DNA of 64,000 nt from Candidatus Leptovillus affinis (GCA_016705235.1 JADIYP010000006.1:930001-994000); one strand, 5' to 3'; counted from the first letter of the stretch, positions 8,267 to 17,566 are shown. A program made the numbers and translations. Notes: a model not told the origin generated them from the sequence alone.

Positions 8267-9253
8267 ATGTCTACTCACGTACACTTTTTACACGCACCAT
8301 CCGAGTTTTTCTACGTGTTCACCGGGGAGGAGAAAGCGCTGCTGGAGCAGCAGCTTGATCCAGGCGTAACGGTGACCTGGGGCGAGGCTGTGCCGGAAAC
8401 GGCCGTTATCCTCGTCGGCGGCCGCCCCACCCGCGAGCAGCTCAGCGGACCGGCCGTGCGCGCGCTGATCATCCCCTGGGCCGGGCTGCCGGGCGAAACC
8501 CGCGCCCTGTTGGCCGATTTTCCCCACGTCGCCGTGCACAATTTGCACCACAACGCCGCGCCGGTGGCCGAAACGGCCGTTACCCTCCTACTCGCCGCCG
8601 CCAAACTCACCATCCCCTACGACCAGGCGCTGCGCCAGGGCGATTGGCGACCGCGCTACAGCCCGCGCAAAGCGGTGCTGCTGGCGGGCAAAACGGCGCT
8701 CATCCTCGGCTACGGAGCGATTGGGCAGCGCGTGGCGCGGGCGTGCCTGGCGCTGGGCATGACGGTGTTGGCGACCAGACGGAACATGGAAGATAGAGGA
8801 ACGGCCGTGCCCCTCTACCCACCCGCCGCCCTACCAGATTTGCTGCCGCAAGCCCACGCCCTACTCATCTGCCTGCCCTTCACCGAGGAGACCGACGGCC
8901 TGATTGGGGCGCGGGAACTGGCGCTGCTGCCGCCGGGCGCAGTGCTGGTCAACATTGGGCGAGGCAAAATTGTGGACGAGAAGGCGCTGTATGAGGGATT
9001 GCGCGACGGCCGTTTGCACGCCGCCGGGCTGGACGTCTGGTATAACTATCCGGTGGATGTGGACGGCCGTGGCCACACCTTACCGGCTGCCTACCCCTTT
9101 CACGAACTGGACAACGTGGTCATGAGTCCCCATCGCGGCGGGCAAACGCTGGACAGCGACCGCCTGCGCATGAGCCATCTGGCGAATTTGCTTAATCACG
9201 CGGCGCGGGGCGAGGTGATGCCCAATCGGGTGGAACTGGCTCAAGGTTATTGA
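8267..9253 (+). CDS. D-isomer-specific 2-hydroxyacid dehydrogenase
   Basis: A 328-residue NAD(P)-dependent oxidoreductase that interconverts a D-2-hydroxyacid and a 2-oxoacid. The Rossmann motif is ILGYGAIGQRVA (GxGxxG at 148-153), and the catalytic set is recognisable: Arg232 in NIGRG, the acidic residue in VDEKALYEGL, and His289 in SPHRGG. The N-terminal substrate domain (about 1-100) contains HNLHHNAAPVAETAV, typical of the family. The length is normal. There is no clear ribosome binding site before ATG 8267. The substrate cannot be assigned: glyoxylate/hydroxypyruvate-type and phosphoglycerate-type members share these motifs. Confidence 0.9.
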   Translation: MSTHVHFLHAPSEFFYVFTGEEKALLEQQLDPGVTVTWGEAVPETAVILVGGRPTREQLSGPAVRALIIPWAGLPGETRALLADFPHVAVHNLHHNAAPVAETAVTLLLAAAKLTIPYDQALRQGDWRPRYSPRKAVLLAGKTALILGYGAIGQRVARACLALGMTVLATRRNMEDRGTAVPLYPPAALPDLLPQAHALLICLPFTEETDGLIGARELALLPPGAVLVNIGRGKIVDEKALYEGLRDGRLHAAGLDVWYNYPVDVDGRGHTLPAAYPFHELDNVVMSPHRGGQTLDSDRLRMSHLANLLNHAARGEVMPNRVELAQGY

Positions 9254-9278
9254 GGCACAGCCCGATTTATGCACTTGC

Positions 9279-11330
9279 TCACTGCGGCGCCCATTCGTAC
9301 AACGTGTAGGCGTTATCCCACTCATGCACCATTCGCAGTTGATGGGTGGTCAGATCGGCCAAAATTTCTAAATCTTCATCGCGTATAAGACCGCCAATGG
9401 GATTGTAAGCGGCGGCATCTAAGAGAAATTGCAGCCCGGCGTCACTCATCAATACATGAGTAACACCCTCAGCTTCCCAGGTCTGACGGATAGCCGCCGC
9501 GTCATAGTGAAGATGCTGCGTTAAGTGCAAAAAGCGGCCTAAAATCGGGTCTGGATGACAGACAACCTGGCACGCATAGGTACGCGTTTCCCACAACATC
9601 ATCACGCTGGAACCTTCGGGCAATGTATTGACACCTTCCTGGACGGCCGTGTGGTAGACCCCCAACTGCCTGAACAAGTACGCTTCCCGGTCTTCCAGTC
9701 CCACGACTACCGGCAAGGGGTTAACCTGGAGGAATGCCAAAGTTTGGGCAACCAAAAGAAGCACAAGGGTTAGACTAAGAATCGTTTGGACCAACCAGGC
9801 AACGTCCAGAGCGGGGGATTTAAGGGTACGAATTTTTGCCAGGACAAGGCCGGCAAGAACGGCCGTTACCCCCCATATCAAAAACAAAAACCGCGCACGT
9901 AACAAAAGCGCCGTGTGCGCCAGCCCATTGAGCCACAACGCATAATTCAGACCAATCAGCAGCAGCATGTGGCCGGCCAGCGCTTTCTCGGATCGGGAAA
10001 ACTTGCGCCATACCAGCGGTAGTAAAAAAAGCGCTCCAAGTATCAATGGGCCAATAGTCGCTTCATAAAAATCGCTGCCTTCTGTGCCGGCAATGGTTGC
10101 TTCCAGAGGGGCCGTAAGCAAACGCCAGGGAGCAGTAGCGGCGAAGCCTGTGCCGGGCAGGTCGTACCACCAAGCCCACCAATCATCCCAAAATTTGCCG
10201 TTGTTTAAAAAGAAGGGGTAAACCGGGTTGCCAGTTGTGACATAGTTTTCCAGCAGCCAGGGAGTAACCAACACCAGGGCTATTCCTCCAACCAGCAGCA
10301 GCCGACCCAAGATGGCTTTCAAGCCATCTTTGCGGGAAATCCATATCAGGCTGATGGTAATGGCGATGGGGGTGGCTACGGCCGTATACTTCAGCCCACC
10401 GCTAAAACCAATCATCATGCCCATGACCACCAGCCAGCCAGTCTGTCTGGTTTGCTGCCAGCGGAAGAAGGTGTAGAAAACGGCCGTGGTGTAAAACATC
10501 AAGGTGACATCCACATACGGCCAGCTTATCAACGTAAAAAAAGTGGGCACAGAGAGCAAAACCAGGGCAGCCAACCAGGCCGTTTCGTCGCCAAACATCT
10601 TCCGCGCCAACACGACCGCCAAAGCCAAAACCAGCAGCCCATACCCAAAGTGAAACAGCGCCGCCACGCCATCGCCTACCAACAGCATCCCCAGAGTAAA
10701 ATGCATCTGTCCCAACAGAGGGAATCCAAGTTGGGGGATGTTGAGAGGATGTACAAACCGACCGGCCTGAATATACAACTTCGGACCGACAAGGTGATAT
10801 GTCAGCGAATCCCAGGCGGTTACCGGCGTTAGCGCCATCACAAAAGCCAGCAGCAAACTTGCGGCAGCGTAAATCACGATGAGGCGCTGGAAACCAGTCT
10901 GTGCCTGGGGCCAATGAATCTGTCTGACGGCCTGACCCAATTGTCGCCAACGCGGCAGCGTAAGCAACGATAAGCCAAGAACTAATACCCAGGCGGCCCA
11001 CGGCCGAAACAAACCCGCAAAGCCCAACAATGAAACAAGCACGGCCAACAAGCCTAACCCCAGCCCGGCCGCCAAGAGCAGATGCCCCATGGTGTCGTCG
11101 TCTTGAATGTTTAGCCAGGAAAGCAAAATGAATCCCAGACTGGTGCAGAGCCAGGTCAGGATCAGCCAGGTGAGAATGTGGAGGGCGGTTTGGGAAACGG
11201 CCGTTACTACCGCCGTATCAAACGGCTTATGCGCCCAAAAATATCCCCCCACCAACAACCCCAGCCACAAAAATGCCGCCAGACCAGCCAACAAACGCTT
11301 CATCGACGGACCCATCTCTTCTTGTTTCAT
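9279..11330 (-). CDS. Large multi-membrane-segment protein, GT-C (family 39-like) glycosyltransferase
   Basis: A 683-residue polytopic protein with about a dozen hydrophobic segments followed by a soluble C-terminal tail (from about residue 560). The first external loop contains TPVTAWDSLTYHLVGPKLYI, which places an Asp where GT-C glycosyltransferases keep their catalytic acid. The layout (core, then external tail rich in Trp and His) matches dolichyl/polyprenyl-phosphate-sugar transferases. The start at 11330 is supported by GGAGCAAAT just upstream. It lies 14 bases downstream of the DUF2029-type gene on the same strand, so the two are likely co-transcribed. Donor and acceptor are unknown. 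Confidence 0.75.
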   Translation of the reverse strand: MKQEEMGPSMKRLLAGLAAFLWLGLLVGGYFWAHKPFDTAVVTAVSQTALHILTWLILTWLCTSLGFILLSWLNIQDDDTMGHLLLAAGLGLGLLAVLVSLLGFAGLFRPWAAWVLVLGLSLLTLPRWRQLGQAVRQIHWPQAQTGFQRLIVIYAAASLLLAFVMALTPVTAWDSLTYHLVGPKLYIQAGRFVHPLNIPQLGFPLLGQMHFTLGMLLVGDGVAALFHFGYGLLVLALAVVLARKMFGDETAWLAALVLLSVPTFFTLISWPYVDVTLMFYTTAVFYTFFRWQQTRQTGWLVVMGMMIGFSGGLKYTAVATPIAITISLIWISRKDGLKAILGRLLLVGGIALVLVTPWLLENYVTTGNPVYPFFLNNGKFWDDWWAWWYDLPGTGFAATAPWRLLTAPLEATIAGTEGSDFYEATIGPLILGALFLLPLVWRKFSRSEKALAGHMLLLIGLNYALWLNGLAHTALLLRARFLFLIWGVTAVLAGLVLAKIRTLKSPALDVAWLVQTILSLTLVLLLVAQTLAFLQVNPLPVVVGLEDREAYLFRQLGVYHTAVQEGVNTLPEGSSVMMLWETRTYACQVVCHPDPILGRFLHLTQHLHYDAAAIRQTWEAEGVTHVLMSDAGLQFLLDAAAYNPIGGLIRDEDLEILADLTTHQLRMVHEWDNAYTLYEWAPQ

Positions 11331-11343
11331 ATTTGCTCCACCG

Positions 11344-12210
11344 TCAAAAACCCAAAAGCGAGCTGATAACAATGATCCACAAGCCCACAACGGCCGCGAT
11401 CATTTCTGCGGGCAAAGTCATCAGGGCAGCCAGCGCGCCTACCCAGGCATGGAGTAAAACATAGGGGGAAAGGCAAGGCGCGGCAGCCATAGCAAATTCC
11501 TTACGCCGCAATCGTACCGCCGCGACCAGAAGCGCCAACCCAATCGGGATAGAAAGCGGCCAAAGACTGGCATTCCACCACAAATCCACCTTATTCTCCC
11601 AATTCAAGAACCAGGTCCCGAACACAAGAACTGACGCCAACCAAGTGACTGACACAGGCGCAAAAATTTTTATAACTTCTTTCAACTTCCCTTTACGCCA
11701 TGCTTCAACTAACCAAAACAGAGCAACACCAGTACCAATTTGAGGCTTGATGCTCAGGAAAAACAAACCAATAGGTGGTGGCAAAACAAAACCCAACAAT
11801 ACAAAAGAGTCCACATTTCCGTTCAGCAGCGAATGCAGAACAGGCGGCGATAAAAGAAAGATGATCATTGTGATGGCCGTGGCTCTTAAACGATAGGCAA
11901 CATAGATAAAAACAGTCAGGTTTAGGAGTAAAAACAACGCCCCGCCTACGTTTTCCGGAAGCAGCGCCAGGGGCATTATGGGCAATAAAACCCAGAGTGG
12001 CATCGGAAACCCTTCCACGCTATAAGGTGAACGGCCGTGCCATACCTCTTGCGCCGCCGGCCGAAAGAATAAATGCCAGTCCACAGGCGGGGGAAGATAT
12101 ATAGACATAAAAAGGGTTAACGCCAATGCTGCAACAGCGATTGTGGCCGCCAGCACCAGTTTTTGCCTAACAGGTAAATCTTTGAAATTGTTTGTGCTGC
12201 TATTCTGCAT
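11344..12210 (-). CDS. GT87/DUF2029-like integral membrane glycosyltransferase
   Basis: A 288-residue protein with about eight membrane segments. Features typical of the GT87 (DUF2029) mannosyltransferase group are an early external loop YLPPPVDWHLFFRPAAQEVW, a Gly-Asn-x-Asp segment (LNGNVDSFVLLG), and LSIKPQIG, the conserved Lys-Pro-Gln. It is shorter than most members, which are around 400 residues, and may represent a reduced form. It overlaps no other gene and ends 14 bases before the start of the large GT-C gene downstream. Both probably build cell-envelope glycans using polyprenyl-phosphate sugars, which is inference from family. Confidence 0.65.
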   Translation of the reverse strand: MQNSSTNNFKDLPVRQKLVLAATIAVAALALTLFMSIYLPPPVDWHLFFRPAAQEVWHGRSPYSVEGFPMPLWVLLPIMPLALLPENVGGALFLLLNLTVFIYVAYRLRATAITMIIFLLSPPVLHSLLNGNVDSFVLLGFVLPPPIGLFFLSIKPQIGTGVALFWLVEAWRKGKLKEVIKIFAPVSVTWLASVLVFGTWFLNWENKVDLWWNASLWPLSIPIGLALLVAAVRLRRKEFAMAAAPCLSPYVLLHAWVGALAALMTLPAEMIAAVVGLWIIVISSLLGF

Positions 12211-12362
12211 TGTGTTTCAATCCTGGCGCTGCCAAAAATTCTGGCAGATATTGAAATGTTGGTGGCTATTTGCCATCGGTTCCTGCCATTGTTTACCAGA
12301 GCAGTCCAAGTTTAGCAACAATTGTTCCCCATCGCATTTACCCATTGGTCCCAAACAGGCGC

Positions 12363-12411
12363 TTGCAATCGGTCGGGTTTTGTTGTATTATTTCAACAAT
12401 AGGTATTGTTG
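12363..12411 (+). promoter_or_regulatory. Promoter of the min operon with an adjoining inverted repeat
   Basis: TTGCAA (12363-12368), a 17-base spacer and TATTAT (12386-12391) form a strong sigma-70-type promoter upstream of minC. Starting at the expected transcription start is the inverted repeat CAACAATA / TATTGTTG (12394-12411), which could be an operator or a 5' hairpin of the transcript. Confidence 0.65.
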
Positions 12412-12465
12412 TATTATCCCGCATCCACTTTGGTCAGCACGCAAACAGGCAGCAAATTAGACGAT

Positions 12466-13184
12466 ATGGTGGCCCAACCCGACCAATTTATCCGTATTCG
12501 CGGCACGCGCGACGGCTTGCTGATAGCCCTAAACCCAGGGCCGTTTGCGGATCTCCAGGCGCAGTTGGCGGCGGAATTGGCAGAAAAACATGGGTTTTTC
12601 CAGGGCAGCCAGGTAACTTTAGACGTAGCCGACCTGCCCCTGCGACGTGAGCAGTTAACCGACTTGTTAACATTATTTGCGGAACATCAACTAGACCTGC
12701 GGACCGTTTTGGCCGAAAGCGACCTGACCCGCCAGGCAGCGCAAGACTTGAATCTGGCGACACGGGTAGCTGGCAGCCAGACCGATTTGGATGGACGGCC
12801 GTTAACCACCACACCCACCACCACAAACCACACCGACAAATCCGATCCGCTCCAGGCCAACGGCCTGATCATCAAAGAAACCCTGCGCTCAGGACGTTCC
12901 ATTTACCACGAAGGCCATGTCGTGATCATTGGCGACGTGAACCCGGGGCGGAAATTATCGCCGCCGGGGATGTGGTGGTCTGGGGACGGGTGCGTGGACT
13001 GATACACGCCGGCGCTTTGGGCAACGAAACGGCCGTGATCTGCGCCCTCGCCCTCACCCCCACCCAACTGCGCATCGCCGACCAGATCGCCATCCCACCA
13101 ACCACCGGACCAGACAAACTACAGCCCGAAAAAGCGTCCATTCGTGGTGGACAAATCATTGCTGAACCCTGGCCAGTAAAATAA
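12466..13184 (+). CDS. minC: Septum-site-determining protein MinC (frameshifted as read)
   Basis: MinC blocks FtsZ assembly away from midcell and works with MinD at the membrane. The N-terminal domain (from MVAQPDQFIRIRG) runs in one frame to VVIIGDVNPG, the start of the C-terminal beta-helix domain; the rest (VVVWGRVRGLIHAG, then NETAVICALALTPTQLRIAD and IAEPW) continues in the -1 frame to 13184. One missing base in the run GGGG at 12945-12948 explains the break, since five Gs would restore GDVNPGAEIIAAGDVVVWG. The local context C CCG GGG would also fit a -1 slippery heptamer, but sequence error is simpler. The ATG at 12466 is preferred, though its ribosome site is weak. First gene of minCDE-rodA. 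Confidence 0.88.
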
Positions 13185-13269
13185 TGTAAAAGTGCCCCGT
13201 GTTTAAGTAAACAGGCAGCCACGTTGCCCAGACACTTAAATATCGGAACACATCAAAACGGAGAACCTG

Positions 13270-14075
13270 ATGAGTACAAAAGTCATAACCGTAACTTCCG
13301 GCAAAGGCGGCGTCGGCAAGACAACCGTTACCGCCAACATTGCCGCCGCCCTGGCCATGATGGGCAAAAAAGTCGTGGCCATGGATGCCGACATCGGGCT
13401 GCGCAACCTGGATGTGGTCATGGGCCTGGAAAACCGCATCGTCTACGATTTGGTCGATGTTGTCGAAGGCCGCTGCCGTCTGCGCCAGGCCATGATCAAA
13501 GACAAACGCCAGCCAGAACTGTACCTGATTCCCGCAGCCCAAACCCGCGACAAAATGGCCGTCAGCCCCTCAGACATGATTTTAGTATGCGATCAGCTGC
13601 GGAAAGAAATGGATTATGTCATCATCGACTCGCCGGCAGGCATAGAGCGCGGCTTTCGCAACGCCATCGCCCCAGCGGATCAGGTGCTGATTGTGACCAA
13701 TCCAGAAGTTTCGGCCGTGCGCGACGCCGATCGTATCATCGGTCTGGTGGAAGCTGAGGAAAAGGACCGGCCAGGTTAATCATCAACCGCATCAAACCGG
13801 CCATGATCGCCAAAGGCGACATGCTGTCCATTGATGATGTGCTGGATATTTTGGCCATCGAATTGATTGGCGTGATTCCCGAAGACGAGTCGATTCTGGT
13901 TTCCAGCAACCAGGGAATGCCGCTGGCCATGAGCGGCACAAACGGCGCCAGCGCCGGGCAAGCATTCCGCAATGTAGCCCAACGGCTAGACGGCGCAAAT
14001 GTGCCCCTCCTCAACCTGACATACAAAGCCGGCTTCATGGAACGGCTGCGCGAATGGCTGGCAGGGGCCAATTAA
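13270..14075 (+). CDS. minD: Septum-site-determining protein MinD (frameshifted as read)
   Basis: Membrane-associated ATPase that recruits MinC and is displaced by MinE. The deviant Walker A SGKGGVGKTT (10-19), the ADIGLRNLD segment and YVIIDSPAGIERGF (switch II) are all present in the first 165 residues. The frame then ends at ...EEKDRPG-stop, while RLIINRIKP and the remainder, including the C-terminal amphipathic helix FMERLREWL, continue in the -1 frame to 14075. A single missing base around 13761-13768 restores a full-length MinD of about 268 residues. The ribosome binding site GGAGAACCTG precedes ATG 13270. Confidence 0.93.
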
Positions 14076-14106
14076 CATCACCCATGGAAATCAGGAGTTA
14101 TAGATC

Positions 14107-14370
14107 ATGAGTTGGATCAACCGATTATTCACGCAAAAAGAAAAAAGTGGCTCGGTGGCCAAGCAGCGTTTGCAAATGGTTCTCATCCATGACCGGAGTG
14201 ATGTGTCGCCTGGCGTGTTGGATCAAATCAAAGACGACATCATCGAGGTAATCGCCAAACGATTGGCGATAGACATTGAGCATGTGGAAGTAAATCTAAC
14301 GCAGACGGGTCGGGAAAGCTGCCTGGTGGCCGAAATTCCTTTGGTGGCGGCCAATCGCTCGCGCAATTAA
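14107..14370 (+). CDS. minE: Cell division topological specificity factor MinE
   Basis: An 87-residue protein that stimulates the MinD ATPase and drives Min oscillation or relocation. The N-terminal MinD-binding region includes MSWINRLF; the contact helix AKQRLQMVLIHDRS is the MinE hallmark; the C-terminal dimerisation part contains LDQIKDDIIEVIAKR and LTQTG. Length and position after minD are canonical. ATG 14107 is preceded by CAGGAGTTATAG. Confidence 0.95.
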   Translation: MSWINRLFTQKEKSGSVAKQRLQMVLIHDRSDVSPGVLDQIKDDIIEVIAKRLAIDIEHVEVNLTQTGRESCLVAEIPLVAANRSRN

Positions 14371-14384
14371 CGGCTCATTACGTT

Positions 14385-14416
14385 CACCGGCAGCCAGCCT
14401 TCTCTGGCTGCCGGTG
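14385..14416 (+). terminator. Strong hairpin after minE
   Basis: CACCGGCAGCCAG and CTGGCTGCCGGTG form a perfect 13-bp stem around the loop CCTTCT, directly after minE. No T run follows, so it may act as a partial terminator or mRNA-end protector before rodA. Confidence 0.6.
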
Positions 14417-14490
14417 GTAATATGAAAAAATACTAGGAAACGGCCGTTCCCCCTCGCCCCTCTCTCCCAAACTGACTACAATGCTCAATT

Positions 14491-15597
14491 ATGAGCTTTA
14501 ATCGTTCTACATGGCGTCATTTCGACATCTGGCTAACAGCCGCCGTACTGCTGATCACCGCCTACGGCATCTTGATGATCCGCAGCGCCGTTACCGGTGC
14601 GCCCGCCCTTCAAGAACACCCTCGGTTGCAGTTGCAATGGGCCATCATCGGCGTTATCGTCATGATCATCATATCGGCCATCGACTACCGGTTTCTCACC
14701 TCGGCGCACTGGTACATCTACGGCGCATTTGTGGCCGCCCTGCTCTTCGTTATTCTTGGCGGACAAATCAACAACGACGCCCGCCGTTGGATTAGCCTGG
14801 GATTCATCGAAATCCAACCCTCCGAATTTGGCCGTATCTTCCTGGCCGTCACCTTTGCCCAATTCCTGGCTGGCAGGCAGCATCGAATGCACCAATTTTC
14901 CAATACCATTATCTCGTTGCTCTATGTTGGCCTGCCCATCAGCCTCATCTTCTTACAACCCGATCTGGGCATGTCGATCCTCTTTCTGGTCATCTGGTTT
15001 GTCATGATCTGGCTGGCCGGCCTGCCGCTGTCCCATTTTCTCATTTTGGCGGCGGTGGGCATTTCGGCGGCCGTGTTCATCTACCCCAATCTGGCCCCTT
15101 ACCAAAAAGACCGCGTCACCACGTTTATAAACCCTGAAGCGGCCGATCCGGAATCTGTCTTTAACGTCGATCAGGCCGAAGTGAGCATTGGCACAGGCGG
15201 CACCTGGGGCAAAGGCTACATGCAGGGCACACAGAGCCAGCTTGGGTTCCTGCGTGTACAGCACACCGACTTCATTTTTTCCATGCTCACGGAGGAAATG
15301 GGGCTTATGTTTGGCTCGCTGCCGGTCTTGTTTTTGATGGGCTTTATTTTGCTGCGCATACTACGCGTTTCTCAGCTAACACCTGATCCGGCAGGAAAGT
15401 TTATGACAGCCGGCATTGCGGCTATCCTGTTTTTTCAGACGGTTGTTAGCGTAGGCATGAACGTGCGCATCATGCCCGTCACCGGCCTCACTCTGCCATT
15501 CGTGAGTTATGGCGGCAGTTCTCTGATCACTCTGTTCATCGCCATTGGGGTCGTTCAATCCGTCCTCATGCGCCATCGCAAGCAAGATTTCGGCTAA
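14491..15597 (+). CDS. rodA: RodA/FtsW/SpoVE family peptidoglycan glycosyltransferase
   Basis: A 368-residue SEDS-family protein with about ten membrane segments; it polymerises lipid II into peptidoglycan strands with a partner class B PBP. Diagnostic segments include ARRWISLGFIEIQPSEFGRI, LQPDLGMSI, the large external loop with INPEAADPESVFNVDQAEVS and TWGKGYMQGTQSQLGFLRVQ, HTDFIFSMLTEEMG, and the closing TGLTLPFVSYGGSSL. The short first loop and its place after minCDE favour RodA over FtsW. The PBP at 45629-47845 is a candidate partner elsewhere in the window. The gene is intact. Confidence 0.92.
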   Translation: MSFNRSTWRHFDIWLTAAVLLITAYGILMIRSAVTGAPALQEHPRLQLQWAIIGVIVMIIISAIDYRFLTSAHWYIYGAFVAALLFVILGGQINNDARRWISLGFIEIQPSEFGRIFLAVTFAQFLAGRQHRMHQFSNTIISLLYVGLPISLIFLQPDLGMSILFLVIWFVMIWLAGLPLSHFLILAAVGISAAVFIYPNLAPYQKDRVTTFINPEAADPESVFNVDQAEVSIGTGGTWGKGYMQGTQSQLGFLRVQHTDFIFSMLTEEMGLMFGSLPVLFLMGFILLRILRVSQLTPDPAGKFMTAGIAAILFFQTVVSVGMNVRIMPVTGLTLPFVSYGGSSLITLFIAIGVVQSVLMRHRKQDFG

Positions 15598-15703
15598 TAA
15601 CCCATCCACCCAACAACCACAAGCCAGCAGCAGCGAACGGTAGGCATCAACCTATGATCGCTGTATACTCCCCCTGAAAATTCCAAAAGGTGACAAATTT
15701 AAC

Positions 15704-17196
15704 ATGACTGTACGCTTACGTTTCGCCCCCAGCCCAACGGGGTTTTACACATTGGCGGCGCGCGCACCGCTTTGTTTGGCTGGATGTTTGCCCGCCGTTT
15801 TGGTGGGCAGTTTATCTTGCGCATTGAAGACACAGACCAAAAACGGGAAGTCGTCGGCGCGGCCGATAATATCATGGCCTCGATGCGCTGGTTGGGTATC
15901 GACTGGGACGAAGGGCCAGATGTGGGTGGACCTTATGGGCCATATGTGCAAACCGAACGCGCGGAGCTGTATCAGCAGTGGGCGCATTGGTTGGTGGATC
16001 AGGGTTTCGCTTATAAATGTTTCGCCACGCCGGAAGAACTGGAAGAAATGCGGGTAACGCTCCAGGCCAAAGGAGATATGTCTGGTTACGATCGGCGTTA
16101 TCGTGATTATCCGGCCGAAAAAGTAGCCGAATTGGAAGCGCAAGGCAAGCCTTACGTCATTCGCTTCAAGATGCCGTTGGATGGCGTGACGGTGGTGGAA
16201 GATATGATTCGCGGCGCAGTGACGTTTGATAACAGCCAGCTTACCGATTATGTGATCTTGAAATCGAGCGGGCTGCCCACCTACCATCTGGCGCATGTGA
16301 TTGATGATCATTTTATGCAGATCAGCCACATCACGCGGGGGGATGAGTGGTTGAGCACGGCGCCTTTGCACTTTCAGTTGTGGGAGGCGTTTGGTTGGGA
16401 ACGGCCGTATTACGCCCACATGCCCGTCATCCTTAACCCCAGCGGCAAAGGCAAACTAAGCAAACGCACCCAATCCTTCGTGGATGGGCAGTGGCAAGTC
16501 CTGGTCCGCGTGGAAGAATTTCAGGAACAAGGCTACCTGCCTCAGGCCGTCAACAATTTCATCGCCAACGTCGGCTGGTCTTCAGGCGACGACCAGGAAA
16601 TCTTCACGGTGGCCGATATTGTGCCGCGCTTCGATTTGCAAGACGTCAATCCATCGCCAACCAGCCTGCCCTATGCCAAGCTGGATTGGATAAACGGACA
16701 GCACATTCAGCAAATGGACCCCTTGGACCTGGCGAAGGCCATCAAACCATTCCTGGAAGCGGCCGGTTACGAAGTGAATGTGGAAGCGCTGCTGGCCGTT
16801 GTGCCGGCCATGGGCGTGCGCCTGAAACGCCTCACAGAAGCCGCAGATTTCTTACGGTTCCTCTTTGTCGATGACGAGCCGCTGGCGCTGACAGCGGACG
16901 ATCTGGTGCATAAGCAGCTACCGCCGGAAGCGGCGCAGCAAGGCTATGCGCAAGTGCGCGAGTTTGTTCAGACAACGCCGCTGTATGATCTGGAAACCAT
17001 CCAAAATCGGGTGACAGAAATTGGGGAAGTGGTAACCACAACCGGCAAAGCCGGCGCGTTTTTGGGAAAACTGCGGCTGGCCGTTACCGGGCAGCAGGTT
17101 TCGCCGCCGGTATTTGAATCGATGGTCGCTCTGGGCCGCGAGCGGACCACTGCCCGGCTGGACGAAGCGCTGCAAATCCTGAAAACGGCCGTCTGA
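15704..17196 (+). CDS. gltX: Glutamyl-tRNA synthetase (frameshifted near its start as read)
   Basis: Charges tRNA-Glu with glutamate. It starts VRLRFAPSPTGF at 15704, the expected class I aminoacyl-tRNA synthetase N-terminus, but the frame breaks exactly before the HIGH-type motif. One extra T in TTTT at 15743-15746 would restore GFLHIGGARTALFGWMF. The rest is intact to 17196: RIEDTDQKRE, ITRGDEW, the KMSKS loop as KLSKRTQ, and the anticodon-binding C-terminus. Because the gene is essential and otherwise perfect, a sequence error is by far the likeliest explanation. GlnS is also present (26249), so glutaminyl-tRNA need not be made by the indirect route. Confidence 0.95.
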
Positions 17197-17207
17197 CACA
17201 GCCCAAC

Positions 17208-17410
17208 GTTCGCTAACAGCAATTCTCAATTTAGATCAGGCATTCGTGCGAACAAGGTAATTTCTTTGCACTTTACGCTGAACTGTCATGCTGAGCGGAG
17301 TCTTCGGAGCGAAGCATCCCCATGTATTGGTCATTAGGGCTGAACGGGATGCTTCGGAGGACCTCAGCATGACACATTTCTGGTTAAATTGAGAATTGCT
17401 GGTTCGCTAA
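17208..17410. mobile_element. MITE-like element, 185 bp, with perfect TIRs and 9-bp target duplication
   Basis: The element spans 17217-17401. Its ends are perfect 17-bp terminal inverted repeats, CAGCAATTCTCAATTTA (17217-17233) and its reverse complement (17385-17401). It is flanked by identical 9-bp direct repeats GTTCGCTAA at 17208-17216 and 17402-17410, the mark of transposition. The interior carries a second inverted repeat (TGTCATGCTGAGCGGAGTC... against ...GGACCTCAGCATGACA) able to fold into a long hairpin. It encodes nothing and would need a transposase in trans. It lies between gltX and the tRNA-Gln promoter. A degraded second copy is at 25680-25822. Confidence 0.85.
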
Positions 17411-17417
17411 AAACCAT

Positions 17418-17446
17418 TTGCCGCGCCTTGTTCCTTTTGGTACAAT
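17418..17446 (+). promoter_or_regulatory. Promoter of tRNA-Gln
   Basis: TTGCCG (17418-17423), a 17-base spacer and TACAAT (17441-17446) place a transcription start about 8-10 bases before the tRNA. The MITE insertion ends only a few bases upstream of the -35 box. Confidence 0.65.
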
Positions 17447-17460
17447 GCAGCCCGTTCCCT

Positions 17461-17531
17461 TGAGGGATAGTTTAACGGTAAAACAGCGGACTCTGACTCC
17501 GTCGTTCCTGGTTCGAATCCAGGTCCCTCAG
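17461..17531 (+). tRNA. tRNA-Gln (anticodon CUG)
   Basis: The acceptor arms TGAGGGA and TCCCTCA pair fully over 7 bp. The D arm has GTTTAACGGTAAAAC, the anticodon stem GCGGA/TCCGT encloses CTCTGAC (anticodon CTG), and the T arm is CCTGGTTCGAATCCAGG. The CCA end is not encoded. A terminator follows immediately. Confidence 0.95.
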
Positions 17532-17540
17532 CTAATAAAA

Positions 17541-17566
17541 AGACCCGCAAAAGCGGGTCTTTTTTA
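17541..17566. terminator. Rho-independent terminator after tRNA-Gln
   Basis: AGACCCGC-AAAA-GCGGGTCT followed by TTTTTT ends the tRNA transcript. The A run on the other side lets it also serve the histidine kinase gene arriving from the minus strand. Confidence 0.9.

Noticed and set aside
12363..12420. minC starting at ATG 12406
   Set aside because: That ATG lies inside the predicted start-site repeat with no room for a ribosome site; 12466 fits the conserved N-terminus.
15704..17196. gltX as a decayed pseudogene
   Set aside because: Only one base is missing, in a T run, and the rest of this essential gene is intact.
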